Below the pieces are notes generated by a model. That model made no database searches and was not told where the DNA came from. It saw nothing but the letters and a program-made list of their open reading frames with translations. From positions 744,001-808,000 of the forward strand of contig NZ_CP050145.1 in the NCBI RefSeq assembly GCF_016767715.1: a DNA stretch of 64,000 bases, read 5' to 3'. This DNA is from Mycobacteroides chelonae (GTDB taxonomy: Bacteria > Actinomycetota > Actinomycetes > Mycobacteriales > Mycobacteriaceae). This document shows positions 47,299 through 55,618 of this stretch, in pieces (position 1 is the first letter of the stretch; each line of letters begins with the position of its first letter). Position numbers and translations under genes: made by a program.

Positions 47299-47730
47299 GT
47301 GAGCGACCCCGATGCCCGGTTGGCCAGCGATCTGTCGCTTGTTGTCATTCGCCTGGCCCGGCATCTGCGGTTCCGGCGCGCGGATTCGCCGGTCTCGTTG
47401 ACGCAGCTGTCGGCATTGGCGACGTTGCTTAACGAAGGGGCGATGACCCCGGGTGCGCTCGCTGCCCGCGAGCGCGTGCAGCCGCCGTCGATGACGCGGG
47501 TGATCGCCTCGTTGGCCGAGCTCGGGCTGGTGGAGCGCTCGGCGCATCCGACCGACGGCCGCCAGGTAGTTGTCTCGTTGTCGGAGGCGGGTGCCGATAT
47601 CGTGCAGGCCGATCGCAGCGCCCGCGAGGAGTGGTTGCGCGAGCACTTGGACGATTTCACCCCTGAGCAACGAGCCGTGCTGCGGCAGGCGACCGACCTG
47701 CTGTCGGCACTGGTCAATGAAAACGGTTAG
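47299..47730 (+). CDS. MarR-family transcriptional regulator
   Basis: 143 residues, GTG start. Winged helix with [45 protein letters not shown], recognition helix and wing intact. Rv0880 equivalent. Unlike in M. tuberculosis it is followed by an MFS transporter 34 bases on, making a classic MarR-pump pair in which the regulator probably controls efflux. Confidence 0.9.
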   Translation: MSDPDARLASDLSLVVIRLARHLRFRRADSPVSLTQLSALATLLNEGAMTPGALAARERVQPPSMTRVIASLAELGLVERSAHPTDGRQVVVSLSEAGADIVQADRSAREEWLREHLDDFTPEQRAVLRQATDLLSALVNENG

Positions 47731-47764
47731 CTGACAATCTCGTTAGTCTCTAAAATGATTCACC

Positions 47765-49087
47765 GTGGCTGACCGCGGCGGGATATTCGTATCGCTGCGC
47801 ACACGTAACTACCGGCTATGGATCAGCGGTCAGATGGTGTCGCTCGTCGGCACCTGGATGCAGCGCGTCGCGCAGGACTGGCTGGTGCTGGACCTCTCGC
47901 ACGGCAACGCCTTCCTGCTCGGTGTGGTGATGGCGCTGCAATTCGGGCCGACGCTGTTGCTCTCGGTGTGGGGAGGAATGCTGGCCGACCGCTACGACAA
48001 GCGCCGGATGCTGATGCTGACCCAGGCATTGATGGCGCTGTTCGCGTTGACCGTGGGACTTCTGCAGGTCACCGGTCTTGTCCGGATCTGGCATGTGATG
48101 GCGGTGGCCTTCGCGATGGGATGTGCCGCGGCGATCGAGGCACCCACCAGGCAATCCTTCACCATTGAGATGGTGGGTCCGGAGCATCTGCCCAACGCGG
48201 TCGGGCTCAACTCCATGGTGTTCAACCTCGCTGGCATCATCGGGCCGGCGATCTCGGGAGTGTTGATCGGGCTCGTTGGTACCGGCTGGGTGTTCCTGCT
48301 GAACTTCGTCAGTTTCATTGGTGTGGGTATCGCGTTGTGGCGGATGCGGCCTGCGGAGCTACACCCGAGCGATCCGGTTCCACCCGCAAAGGGCCAACTG
48401 CGTCAGGGCTTTTCGTATGTATGGCACCGCCGCGATCTGTTCATGATCATGCTTACCGTGTTCTTGGTCTCGACATTCGGGCTGAACTTCTCGCTGACAC
48501 TCGCGGTGCTGGCGCGAGAGACCTTCGGTCGTGGCGCGGAGTCATACGGGCTGCTGTCGACGGCGCTGGCAGTCGGCACATTGTTAGGCGCCACGCTGGC
48601 TGCCCGGCGCACCGAGAAGGTGCGTATGAATCTGTTCTACAGCGCCGCTATGGCTTTCGGGGTTTCCGAGGCTGTCGTCAGCGTGATGCCGACCTATCTG
48701 TCGGTGGCCGTCGCGCTCATCCCGACGGGTCTGCTTGCGCTGACGTTCACCACGTCGGCGATGAATATCATTCAGCTGTCCGTGGATTCGCAGCTGCGAG
48801 GAAGGGTGATGGGCATTTACATGGTGGCTTTCCTGGGCGGCACCCCGCTGGGCAGCCCGTTGGTGGGCTGGCTGGCCGATCTGCACGGTGGACGGATGCC
48901 GCTGCTGATCGGTGGGGTGGTATCGGTGGCTGCCGGGCTGACCTGCGCGGTGTATCTGCGCCGTCATCCGTGTCCGGTTGTGGCCGAGGTGGTTCCGGAA
49001 GCCGGCCAGATACGTGCCGGGCTTGTTCCGCCTGCTCCGGTCGCTACCCCGGTGTGCGAACCGACGCCGCTGGCCAGGCGGATGTAG
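47765..49087 (+). CDS. MFS exporter (MFS_3/EntS-like)
   Basis: 440 residues, about 12 TM helices, GTG start. Markers: LWISGQMVSLVGTWMQRVAQDWLVLDL at the start, MLADRYDKRRMLMLTQ (motif A), and MAFLGGTPLGSPLVGWLAD. This subfamily includes siderophore and drug exporters. It is inserted between MarR and the SpoU methylase relative to Rv0880-Rv0881. Its stop is directly followed by the methylase ATG. Confidence 0.88.
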   Translation: MADRGGIFVSLRTRNYRLWISGQMVSLVGTWMQRVAQDWLVLDLSHGNAFLLGVVMALQFGPTLLLSVWGGMLADRYDKRRMLMLTQALMALFALTVGLLQVTGLVRIWHVMAVAFAMGCAAAIEAPTRQSFTIEMVGPEHLPNAVGLNSMVFNLAGIIGPAISGVLIGLVGTGWVFLLNFVSFIGVGIALWRMRPAELHPSDPVPPAKGQLRQGFSYVWHRRDLFMIMLTVFLVSTFGLNFSLTLAVLARETFGRGAESYGLLSTALAVGTLLGATLAARRTEKVRMNLFYSAAMAFGVSEAVVSVMPTYLSVAVALIPTGLLALTFTTSAMNIIQLSVDSQLRGRVMGIYMVAFLGGTPLGSPLVGWLADLHGGRMPLLIGGVVSVAAGLTCAVYLRRHPCPVVAEVVPEAGQIRAGLVPPAPVATPVCEPTPLARRM

Positions 49088-49900
49088 ATGCTGGTCATCG
49101 ATATCGACAACGCTGCCGACCCTCGTTTGGACAGCTTCCGCGATCTCAACAGTGTCGACCGCAGGCCCGATCTGCCCAGCGGGAAGGGGCTGGTGATCGC
49201 CGAGGGCGTCTTGGTGGTGCAGCGCATGCTGGCGTCACGATTCGCACCTTTCGCGCTTTTGGGTACCGACCGCCGATTGACCGAGCTCGCAGCCGATCTC
49301 GAGCCTGTCGATGTTCCGTACTACCGGGCAAGTCCCGAGGTCATGGCGGAGGCCGTCGGCTTTCATCTCAACCGGGGAGTACTTGCCGCGGCGAGGCGCC
49401 CCGTGGAACTGTCGGCGACCGAACTCATGCAAACCGCGCGCACGGTGGCGGTGCTGGAGGGCGTCAACGACCACGAGAATCTGGGTTCGATTTTCCGCAA
49501 CGCCGCGGGAATGGGGGTCGATGCGGTGCTCTTCGGCAGCGGGTGCGCGGACCCGTTGTACCGGAGGGCGGTGCGGGTGTCGATGGGGCACGCGCTGCTG
49601 GTGCCGTTCGTTCGTCTTCCCGAATGGCCGAAGTCGTTGTACAGATTGCGGGACAACGGATTCCGATTGTTGGCGATGACGCCTGCCGGAGACTCGCGGT
49701 CGCTGGCCGATGTGATTCCGCCGCTTCAGAACGAGAGGGTGGCGCTGATGGTGGGTGCCGAGGGACCTGGGTTGACCGACGTGGCTTTGCGTGCCAGCGA
49801 TTTCCGTGTGCGCATCCCGATGGCCAATGGCACCGACTCCTTGAACGTGGCCACCGCCGCGGCCATGGCGTTCTATGAGCGCGCTAGGCTCGCGCCGTGA
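49088..49900 (+). CDS. SpoU/TrmH-family RNA 2'-O-methyltransferase
   Basis: 270 residues. N-terminal substrate-binding domain (VIAEGVLVVQRMLAS), then the trefoil-knot SPOUT domain: NDHENLGSIFRNAAGMGVDAVLFG (motif 1), ALMVGAEGPGLT (motif 2) and IPMANGTDSLNVATAAAMAFYE (motif 3). Methylates rRNA or tRNA ribose. Rv0881 equivalent. Overlaps the next gene by GTGA. Confidence 0.9.
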   Translation: MLVIDIDNAADPRLDSFRDLNSVDRRPDLPSGKGLVIAEGVLVVQRMLASRFAPFALLGTDRRLTELAADLEPVDVPYYRASPEVMAEAVGFHLNRGVLAAARRPVELSATELMQTARTVAVLEGVNDHENLGSIFRNAAGMGVDAVLFGSGCADPLYRRAVRVSMGHALLVPFVRLPEWPKSLYRLRDNGFRLLAMTPAGDSRSLADVIPPLQNERVALMVGAEGPGLTDVALRASDFRVRIPMANGTDSLNVATAAAMAFYERARLAP

Positions 49901-50208
49901 CCGGCGATAAGCAGCCCGCACGGCGGACAACGAGCTCGGCGGAATCCGACACCCCGTGGGTCGAGGGCATCGTCTCGGCGATGTGTGTGGCCGTGGTGGT
50001 CGCGGTGGGTGTGGTGGTGCTGAGCCTCGGTCTTGCGAAGGTACATCCGTTGTGGGCAGTGCTACTCAATATTGTTGCAGTGGGCGGTCTTTCGCCAACA
50101 TTATGGGGTTGGCGGGAACGCCCGGTGTTGCGATGGTTCGTGCTGGGCATCGCGATCGGGATCGCCGGCGGATGGCTGGCGGCCGTGGTGACCGCCCTGA
50201 TCACCTAG
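49897..50208 (+). CDS. DUF2537 small membrane protein
   Basis: 103 residues, GTG start sharing GTGA with the methylase stop. Three TM helices (GIVSAMCVAVVVAVGVVVLSLGL, PLWAVLLNIVAVGGL, WFVLGIAIGIAGGWLAAVV). Rv0882 position. Function unknown. Confidence 0.8.
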   Translation: MTGDKQPARRTTSSAESDTPWVEGIVSAMCVAVVVAVGVVVLSLGLAKVHPLWAVLLNIVAVGGLSPTLWGWRERPVLRWFVLGIAIGIAGGWLAAVVTALIT

Positions 50209-50220
50209 GGTGCGGTCTCG

Positions 50221-51033
50221 CTAATTCTGGCCGCTGGAGCGAACCCCGAGCAGCACGTCTTCCCAGGTGGGCACCGCGGGCTTGCTACGCCGTGAGCGGC
50301 GCGGCGCGGGAGCCGGCTGGGCGTCGTTGACTTCCTCGACCGGCTCCGGCTCGCGGACGGGCTCTGGCTGCGGCGCGGGGCGCTCGGTGAACAACTCCGG
50401 TTCGGGCTCGGGGAGAAGCGGAGCCACCGGCGCAACAGTGCGCAGGCTGCGGGTGAACGTCGGGTCGATGAGTTCGCGGGCGGAATCATCGAGTGCGGTC
50501 ACCGTGCCGCCATGCGCCCCGGGGGTGAACCGGAAGTGCGCCTTGTTGTCCGACCGGCCCGCACGCCACTGCAGCTGGACAGTCCATCGTCCGTCCTCGA
50601 CCTTCCAGGCGTCCCACTCGATGGCGTCGGGGTCTAGTCCCCGCGCGAACATTGCGCCGGCCACGGTATCGGCGAGCGAGTTGACGGTGGGGCCGTCGCT
50701 GCGGACGGGGTGGGCCGCGGTTGCCATCTCGGCAGCGCGCTGCCGTTCCAGCAACACCGGATGGGCGAACCGTTCGATCCGCGCGACATCGACTCCTGCG
50801 GCCGTGGCGACCTGCTGAACGGTGGCGCCGGCCCGGATGCGGGCCTGAATTTCCCGGGGTCGCAACGAGCTCTCCATTTCGATCTGAATCTGCCCGAGGC
50901 GGGACAGATCACCCCGGGCAGCTGCACGGAGCCTGTCGTCGGCGTCGATGACGAACTTGTCGCTGCCGTTGGCGTCCTGGCAGACCACTCGCTTGCCGTC
51001 GGCTGATAGGCCGATGACTTTCAGTTCGCGCAC
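50221..51033 (-). CDS. sepH: Septation protein SepH (DUF3071)
   Basis: 270 residues from GTG 51033, chosen for its AGGAGG six bases upstream (51037-51045 region). N-terminal DUF3071/HTH domain: RELKVIGLSADGKRVVC, LRPREIQARIRAGATVQQVATAAGV (helix-turn-helix) and VARIERFAHPVLLER. The Pro/Glu-rich linker ends in a basic motif RRSRRSKPAVPTWEDVLLGVRS. In actinobacteria SepH stimulates FtsZ assembly. Rv0883c equivalent. Confidence 0.9.
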   Translation of the reverse strand: MRELKVIGLSADGKRVVCQDANGSDKFVIDADDRLRAAARGDLSRLGQIQIEMESSLRPREIQARIRAGATVQQVATAAGVDVARIERFAHPVLLERQRAAEMATAAHPVRSDGPTVNSLADTVAGAMFARGLDPDAIEWDAWKVEDGRWTVQLQWRAGRSDNKAHFRFTPGAHGGTVTALDDSARELIDPTFTRSLRTVAPVAPLLPEPEPELFTERPAPQPEPVREPEPVEEVNDAQPAPAPRRSRRSKPAVPTWEDVLLGVRSSGQN

Positions 51034-51183
51034 GATGTCCTCCTCGCCCTGGTCTGGATGACCCAGTTCTTGGGACCTTAGTGCAGGTAGAGGGCCATTC
51101 CGCGGTGACACGCGGGGGTGTGGGCTACTTGCTTTTACGGACAGTTCGCGCTATGTGACGCATGTGGCAGGTGTTGTTTGCCA

Positions 51184-51678
51184 CTAGGGGCACATGACCT
51201 CGACCTGGAAGGGCTTGATCATGCCGCCCGTTCCCTGGCGATCGCTTCCCCATGCGGTGCCCTTGACGGTGTAGTGCTTGCCGTCTTTGGCGAGGGTGGC
51301 GCTCTCACCGTCTTTCTTGAGTTGTTCGATGTACATGAACTTGAGGCCGTTGACCTCGCCCAGGTTGATGGTCTCGATTGCGGGCGGCTCTCCGATGAGG
51401 GTCAGCCCGCGAGCATCGTGGTCTTTCGCGACGCTGATGAACGTCCTTTGCTCATACTTATCGCATCTGACGGGGGCCCCGGCTACCACAGTCAGAGCGC
51501 CGACTGTCATCGTCGCGGTGCCGCCTTCCGGCTTGCTGAACTGTCCGGGCTTGGCAGGGCTGGTGACGACAGGTGAGGCGGTATCGGTGACCTTCGTGAT
51601 CCCCGTGGTAGTTGCGCAGCCGGACTGGACGGCAGCCAACAGGACCACGCCGACGACGGCGGCCCACACTCGTTTCAT
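51184..51678 (-). CDS. LpqH-like lipoprotein
   Basis: 164 residues. Signal peptide ending at Cys21 (VQSGCATTT). The mature domain shares the LpqH pattern: TMTVGALTVVAGAPVRCD, INLGEVNGLKFMY, KDGKHYTVKGTAWG and the C-terminal FQVEVMCP with the two Cys. Cell-surface lipoprotein, probable TLR2-type antigen by family. Paralogous to the next upstream gene, with a strong terminator between them. Confidence 0.85.
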   Translation of the reverse strand: MKRVWAAVVGVVLLAAVQSGCATTTGITKVTDTASPVVTSPAKPGQFSKPEGGTATMTVGALTVVAGAPVRCDKYEQRTFISVAKDHDARGLTLIGEPPAIETINLGEVNGLKFMYIEQLKKDGESATLAKDGKHYTVKGTAWGSDRQGTGGMIKPFQVEVMCP

Positions 51679-51706
51679 AGCGTCCCCCTGGTAATCCCGA
51701 AACAGA

Positions 51707-51740
51707 CTAGCCGGGCAACACGACGGTGTTGCCCGGCTAG
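51707..51740 (-). terminator. Terminator of lpqH
   Basis: Fifteen-base perfect stem CTAGCCGGGCAACAC / GTGTTGCCCGGCTAG with a four-base loop, 17 bases after the lpqH stop. On the minus strand it is followed by TCTGTTTCG. It separates the two LpqH paralogues transcriptionally. Confidence 0.85.
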
Positions 51741-51756
51741 ATCAGTGTTTCGTGCC

Positions 51757-52233
51757 CTATGGGCAGGTGACCTCGATTTCGAATGGCTTGTTGGAGGGCT
51801 GCATCGGGTTGGCCATGTCCACGGCGATCGCGGTGCCCTCGATGTGGTACTTCTTGCCGTCCTTGGTGGCCTTTGCGTTCGCTCCGGGGGTGCCTTCGGA
51901 GAATGCCAGCGACTGCCCGTTGAGGCTGCCCAGACCGGCGGACTTCACCGTCGGAGAATCGCCTTCCGTCACCACGGCACCGAAGCCCTGGGCGCCGCTG
52001 CCGATGACGATGTTGACGTTGCCGTTTGAGGCCTGGCAGACGACGGCCCCCTCGATCTTCTGCTCCTTGCCGTCGATGACGACCTTGGCGGTGCTGTTTG
52101 TGGCGACGGCGCCGCCGTTGTTACTGACGGTGGTGCCCTTGGTCTCGGACTTGTCCTTATCGCTCGAACAACCGACCAGACCTGCGGCGATAATCGCCGC
52201 GCCGCCAATGGCGACCACAAGCCCACGCTTCAT
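51757..52233 (-). CDS. lpqH: 19 kDa lipoprotein antigen LpqH
   Basis: 158 residues, ATG with AAGGAGA upstream. Starts MKRGLVVAIGGAAIIAAGL, lipobox LVGC at Cys22. Closely follows M. tuberculosis LpqH: KVVIDGKEQKIEGAVVCQ, NVNIVIGSGAQGFGAVV, VKSAGLGSLNGQSL, ATKDGKKYHIEGTA, VDMANPMQPSNKPFEIEVTCP. Immunodominant acylated glycoprotein in the cell wall; Thr/Ser-rich N-terminus suits glycosylation. Confidence 0.93.
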   Translation of the reverse strand: MKRGLVVAIGGAAIIAAGLVGCSSDKDKSETKGTTVSNNGGAVATNSTAKVVIDGKEQKIEGAVVCQASNGNVNIVIGSGAQGFGAVVTEGDSPTVKSAGLGSLNGQSLAFSEGTPGANAKATKDGKKYHIEGTAIAVDMANPMQPSNKPFEIEVTCP

Positions 52234-52323
52234 AGCGTTCTCCTTATGTGTGATGAGGGGTGGAGCCGAACAGGAGAAGTATGGGGTCGTGAGGGGGTCT
52301 GGTCTGCGGAATCGCAGGTATAC

Positions 52324-52632
52324 CTATGTACCCAGATTTGCGATGTCGATACCGGCCGACAGCACGATCACCGCGACCACAGTCAGGGTGGTCAATGTGA
52401 TGGGCCTGCCGCCGTGATGCCAGTGCCCTCGCGCCAGCGCGTGATGGCGCACGGTGCTGATGGCGGCGATTCCGAGTACAACCGCGGTCGCGATCAATGA
52501 GGCCACCGCGGTCTGCTCGTGGATGAGCGCGTGGGTCAGAAATACCGCTGCGGCTCCGGCGGCGGCCAACCCGGTGCGAAGCCAGGCCAGCGCCGTGCGT
52601 TCGACTGCGTGAGTCTCGGGGTCGGTTCTCAT
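52324..52632 (-). CDS. DUF202 membrane protein
   Basis: 102 residues from ATG 52632. ERTALAWLRTGLAAAGAAAVF is the DUF202 signature, then two further TM helices. Start shares ATGA with the upstream DUF202 gene. Function unknown; a paired arrangement is common. Confidence 0.85.
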   Translation of the reverse strand: MRTDPETHAVERTALAWLRTGLAAAGAAAVFLTHALIHEQTAVASLIATAVVLGIAAISTVRHHALARGHWHHGGRPITLTTLTVVAVIVLSAGIDIANLGT

Positions 52633-52973
52633 CGGTAGAACACGGCAATCGATGCCAGGATCGCGACGAGTCCGATGCTGACCGCGAGCAAGGGCACCAG
52701 CAGGGTGCCCTTGAGAGGCTGGTCCCGGTCCATCCGGTCTTTCACATCGCGCCAATGAACGTATGCGCCAATGGACACCACCACGGCCAGGGCCAGGCAG
52801 GACGCCGCCAGTACATGCCGAACCCCGGCATGGTGAAACGGTTGGACGAGGGTTTGTACCGCTACACCACCGGCGAGTAAACCGAGGGCGGTCCGGATCC
52901 ACGAGAGGAATGTGCGCTCGTTGGCCAGCGTGAAGCGGTAGTCGATCTCGTGATCTTTGTGCGGTTCCGTCAC
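52629..52973 (-). CDS. DUF202/YidH-like membrane protein
   Basis: 114 residues from GTG 52973. YRFTLANERTFLSWIRTALGLLAGGVAV is the DUF202 signature; three TM helices. On this strand TAAGTT lies seven bases before the GTG, consistent with a leaderless start; an ATG at 53036 would add 21 unrelated residues. First gene of the DUF202 pair. Confidence 0.8.
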   Translation of the reverse strand: MTEPHKDHEIDYRFTLANERTFLSWIRTALGLLAGGVAVQTLVQPFHHAGVRHVLAASCLALAVVVSIGAYVHWRDVKDRMDRDQPLKGTLLVPLLAVSIGLVAILASIAVFYR

Positions 52974-53038
52974 CCCGACTAACTTACCGAGCCTGATGCC
53001 GATATCGGCAGGAGCTGGATTGCCAATATCTATCATTT

Positions 53039-53063
53039 ATTGAACGACCGTATGTAATTCAAT
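53039..53063. promoter_or_regulatory. Inverted repeat in the DUF202/saccharopine-dehydrogenase divergent region
   Basis: ATTGAA (53039-53044) and TTCAAT (53058-53063) with a 13-base spacer, 17 bases before the ATG at 53080. GTATGTAATTCAATAG here (53050-53065) matches 12 of 16 positions of GTATATGAATTAATAG at 56687-56702. Possible shared operator of the surrounding cluster. Confidence 0.35.
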
Positions 53064-53079
53064 AGGTATTGTGGGATGT

Positions 53080-54309
53080 ATGAAAATTCTGGCTTTGGGT
53101 GGAGCAGGCGCAATGGGGGCCGTCGCCGTACGGACCGCTCGAGAAGTACCGGGCATCGAGGAGATCGTCATCGCCGACCGCGACCTCGGCGCGGCTGAAG
53201 GATTGGTGCGGCAGTTGGGGGAGGGGTGCGTACCGGTCCGGGCTGTTCAGATCGATGTCGCCGATGAGGCGGCGTTGCGCGCCGTCTTGGAACCGGTTGA
53301 CCTCGTTCTGAATACCGTTGGGCCCTACTTCCGATTCGGACTGACGGTGCTGCTTGCGGCGATCGAGACAAGAACGCACTATCTGGACATCTGCGACGAC
53401 TGGGAGCCGACGTTGCAGATGCTTGAGCTCGATGAAACGGCGCGCGAGTACGGTGTCTGTGCGGTGATCGGTATGGGCGCGAGTCCGGGAATCAGTAACC
53501 TGCTTGCCGCTACCGCCGCAGCGGAATTCGATTCGATCCACGACATCTACACGGCGTGGCCCGTAGACGTCGGCACCGACGGCGATGACACCGAAGGCAA
53601 GGCTCAGTTGCTCGGCTCCGGCGGCAGGCCAACTGCTGCGGCAGTGCATTGGATGGAGCAGGCCAGCGGCACCATCACCGTGGTGGGGGGCGGGCAGCTC
53701 GTCGAGCGGCGCCCGCTGAGCCCGGTCACGTTGGACCTGCCCGCCGGACATCGGGGTACCGCCTACTCGATCGGTCATCCGGAACCGATCACGCTGCGGC
53801 GCAGTCTGAAACCGATCGGTACCGTCCTGAACCTCATGGTCATCACACCGTGGACGGTGGCCTACCTCGACACGCTGCGTCGTGACATCGACACCGGACT
53901 ACTCACGCGGGAGCAGGCCGCCGCGGCCTTCGCGGTCCCCGGATGGCGGCGGGCAGTGCGTTCCGCTTGTGCGGCCGTTCGCCTGCGCGGTGCCGGGACC
54001 CTCCCGCCGTTCTTTGCCGCAGTCATCGGTGAACGAGACGGCGATCGTCATACCGCGCTTGCGCGTCTGAATCTGACCGGACCGCAGGCGCAACCGATGA
54101 GAAGCGCGTTACGTGACATGGCCCGCATCACCGGTGTGCCCCTGGCCCTCGGGATGGCACAGGTGATCGATGGCACCGCGCGCCGCGCGGGAGTTCACCC
54201 GCCCGAGGCGGTTATCGAGCCAGGGCGGTTCTTCGCCGACCTTGGGGCGGCGCTGGGGTGTGCCGATGGGGTCTCGCCGTATCTGGTTGAGCATGCGCCG
54301 CGGCCCTGA
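53080..54309 (+). CDS. Saccharopine dehydrogenase-like NAD(P) oxidoreductase
   Basis: 409 residues from ATG 53080. Rossmann start KILALGGAGAMGAVAVRTA, then IVIADRDLGAA, VLNTVGPYFRFG, YLDICDDWEP and IGMGASPGISNLLA, the pattern of saccharopine dehydrogenase-family proteins. Members are often of unknown substrate. In mycobacteria some act as trans-acting enoyl reductases. Followed by a PaaX-like regulator. Confidence 0.85.
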   Translation: MKILALGGAGAMGAVAVRTAREVPGIEEIVIADRDLGAAEGLVRQLGEGCVPVRAVQIDVADEAALRAVLEPVDLVLNTVGPYFRFGLTVLLAAIETRTHYLDICDDWEPTLQMLELDETAREYGVCAVIGMGASPGISNLLAATAAAEFDSIHDIYTAWPVDVGTDGDDTEGKAQLLGSGGRPTAAAVHWMEQASGTITVVGGGQLVERRPLSPVTLDLPAGHRGTAYSIGHPEPITLRRSLKPIGTVLNLMVITPWTVAYLDTLRRDIDTGLLTREQAAAAFAVPGWRRAVRSACAAVRLRGAGTLPPFFAAVIGERDGDRHTALARLNLTGPQAQPMRSALRDMARITGVPLALGMAQVIDGTARRAGVHPPEAVIEPGRFFADLGAALGCADGVSPYLVEHAPRP

Positions 54310-54311
54310 TT

Positions 54312-54332
54312 CGTTCGGCGGTTCACCGAACG
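54312..54332. promoter_or_regulatory. Inverted repeat between the dehydrogenase and PaaX-like genes
   Basis: CGTTCGG / CCGAACG, seven-base arms and seven-base spacer, three bases after the dehydrogenase stop and 44 bases before the TTG of the regulator. It may be a weak terminator or an autoregulatory operator. Confidence 0.35.
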
Positions 54333-54376
54333 TAGGATGATCGAACGCAATACGGCGGCTCTCGTGAGGTGAACGT

Positions 54377-55237
54377 TTGGACATCCAACACGTCCTGAAC
54401 TCCGATATCTCCACCCGCAGTGTGGTCGAGAGCATGATCCGTGAGGACGCGACGATTTCCGCCGGCGAGCTCTACGATGTCGCCGGCATCTTGGGGATGA
54501 GCGACCAGCAGGTCCGATTGTGTGTCAAACGCCTTGTTGCCGAGGGCCGTTTCACGCATGAGGGGCGGGGGCGCAGGGCGATTCTGTATGCGACGGGGGC
54601 GACGAGGAGCTCACTGGAACCGGACCTGGAGTACGTGCGCTACATGTACGAGCAGGATCGCGGCCTCGCACCGTGGGATGGGTGTTGGCACCTCGTCGCA
54701 TTCGCGGTACCCGAATCGGCCCGTACGGCACGCGATGCCATGCGCGACGCGATCCTGCGGTTGGGAGGTGCGCCGATCCAGGGTGGCTTGTATGTGTGCG
54801 CCAATGCCTGGGAAGCCCGGATCGCAGCCACCGCCGAACAACTCGGCGTGACCGAACACGTCACGTCGTTCACCACGACCGACCTCGCACTGGGTGGCCG
54901 ATCGGAAGCTCGCGAGCTGGCCGACCGACTCTGGCCGGTCGACGCAATCGCCGAGCGTCACCGCAGGCTGCTGGCGGTGGCCGAAGCTGTTCTTCCCGCG
55001 ATTCGCACCGCGTCACGAACCGAACTGCTCACCCTAGCTGTGGCGCTGGCGGCAGAGTTCACACAGGCGGTTGAACCCGACCCCCTCCTGCCGCCGCAGC
55101 TGCTCCCACAGCCGTGGGTGGGCGCGGCCGCGCGTGCGGCGGTCGCCGCGTGCTGGGCAGAGTTTGCGAAAACCGAAGCCGAACAACCAATTCGATTGTT
55201 CGGATGGTATGCCGATGCGATTCGACAGATTATCTGA
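54377..55237 (+). CDS. PaaX-like transcriptional regulator
   Basis: 286 residues, TTG start with GTGAGGTGAA upstream. N-terminal winged helix (LGMSDQQVRLCVKRLVAEGRFTHEGRGRRAILYATG), central Cas2-like PaaX domain (WDGCWHLVAFAVPESARTARDAMRDAILRLGG), C-terminal PaaX_C region. PaaX repressors sense phenylacetyl-CoA or other acyl-CoA. The targets here are probably the flanking catabolic genes; no paa genes are in the window. Overlaps the next convergent gene by eight bases. Confidence 0.85.
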   Translation: MDIQHVLNSDISTRSVVESMIREDATISAGELYDVAGILGMSDQQVRLCVKRLVAEGRFTHEGRGRRAILYATGATRSSLEPDLEYVRYMYEQDRGLAPWDGCWHLVAFAVPESARTARDAMRDAILRLGGAPIQGGLYVCANAWEARIAATAEQLGVTEHVTSFTTTDLALGGRSEARELADRLWPVDAIAERHRRLLAVAEAVLPAIRTASRTELLTLAVALAAEFTQAVEPDPLLPPQLLPQPWVGAAARAAVAACWAEFAKTEAEQPIRLFGWYADAIRQII

Positions 55238-55613
55238 ACGGCGCTGTGCGCCTCATCCAGGCCAGTGCGCCGCTGCCCAGCGCGGCGCCGAGAAAGGTCA
55301 GCGTGAACCAGAACCAGCTCCATGACGGTGGCAGCGGAAACAGTAGGAACACCGCCAGGGCGTACCCGCCAACCGCTAGGTGAAGGCGTAGCACATCGTG
55401 AAGACTCGTCAATGTCACCGCAGTGATGATGCGCCGCAACACAACCAACTTCGCGGCGAACATTCCGAGCAGAAAAGTGAGTCCGAGCAGCTGGACCCAC
55501 AGCGGTGGGGCGCCCGTCCACGGTGAGGAAAACGGCAGCGTCGCCGCCGCGAGTAGCACCCCACCCGCGGCCTCGCAGAACGTCAGCCGTCGTATGAGGA
55601 CTCCACTGCTCAT
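55230..55613 (-). CDS. Small four-helix membrane protein
   Basis: 127 residues from ATG 55613. Four TM helices: CEAAGGVLLAAATLPF, LWVQLLGLTFLLGMFAAKLVVL, LAVGGYALAVFLLF, WFTLTFLGAALGSGALAW. No family recognised. Five bases downstream of the hydrolase stop, so part of its operon. Confidence 0.75.
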   Translation of the reverse strand: MSSGVLIRRLTFCEAAGGVLLAAATLPFSSPWTGAPPLWVQLLGLTFLLGMFAAKLVVLRRIITAVTLTSLHDVLRLHLAVGGYALAVFLLFPLPPSWSWFWFTLTFLGAALGSGALAWMRRTAPFR

Positions 55614-55618
55614 CACGT

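Noticed and set aside
48337..49878. Plus-strand open frame (513 codons) across the MFS and SpoU genes
   Set aside because: Out of frame with both strong genes; Arg/Gly/Ser-rich shadow composition.
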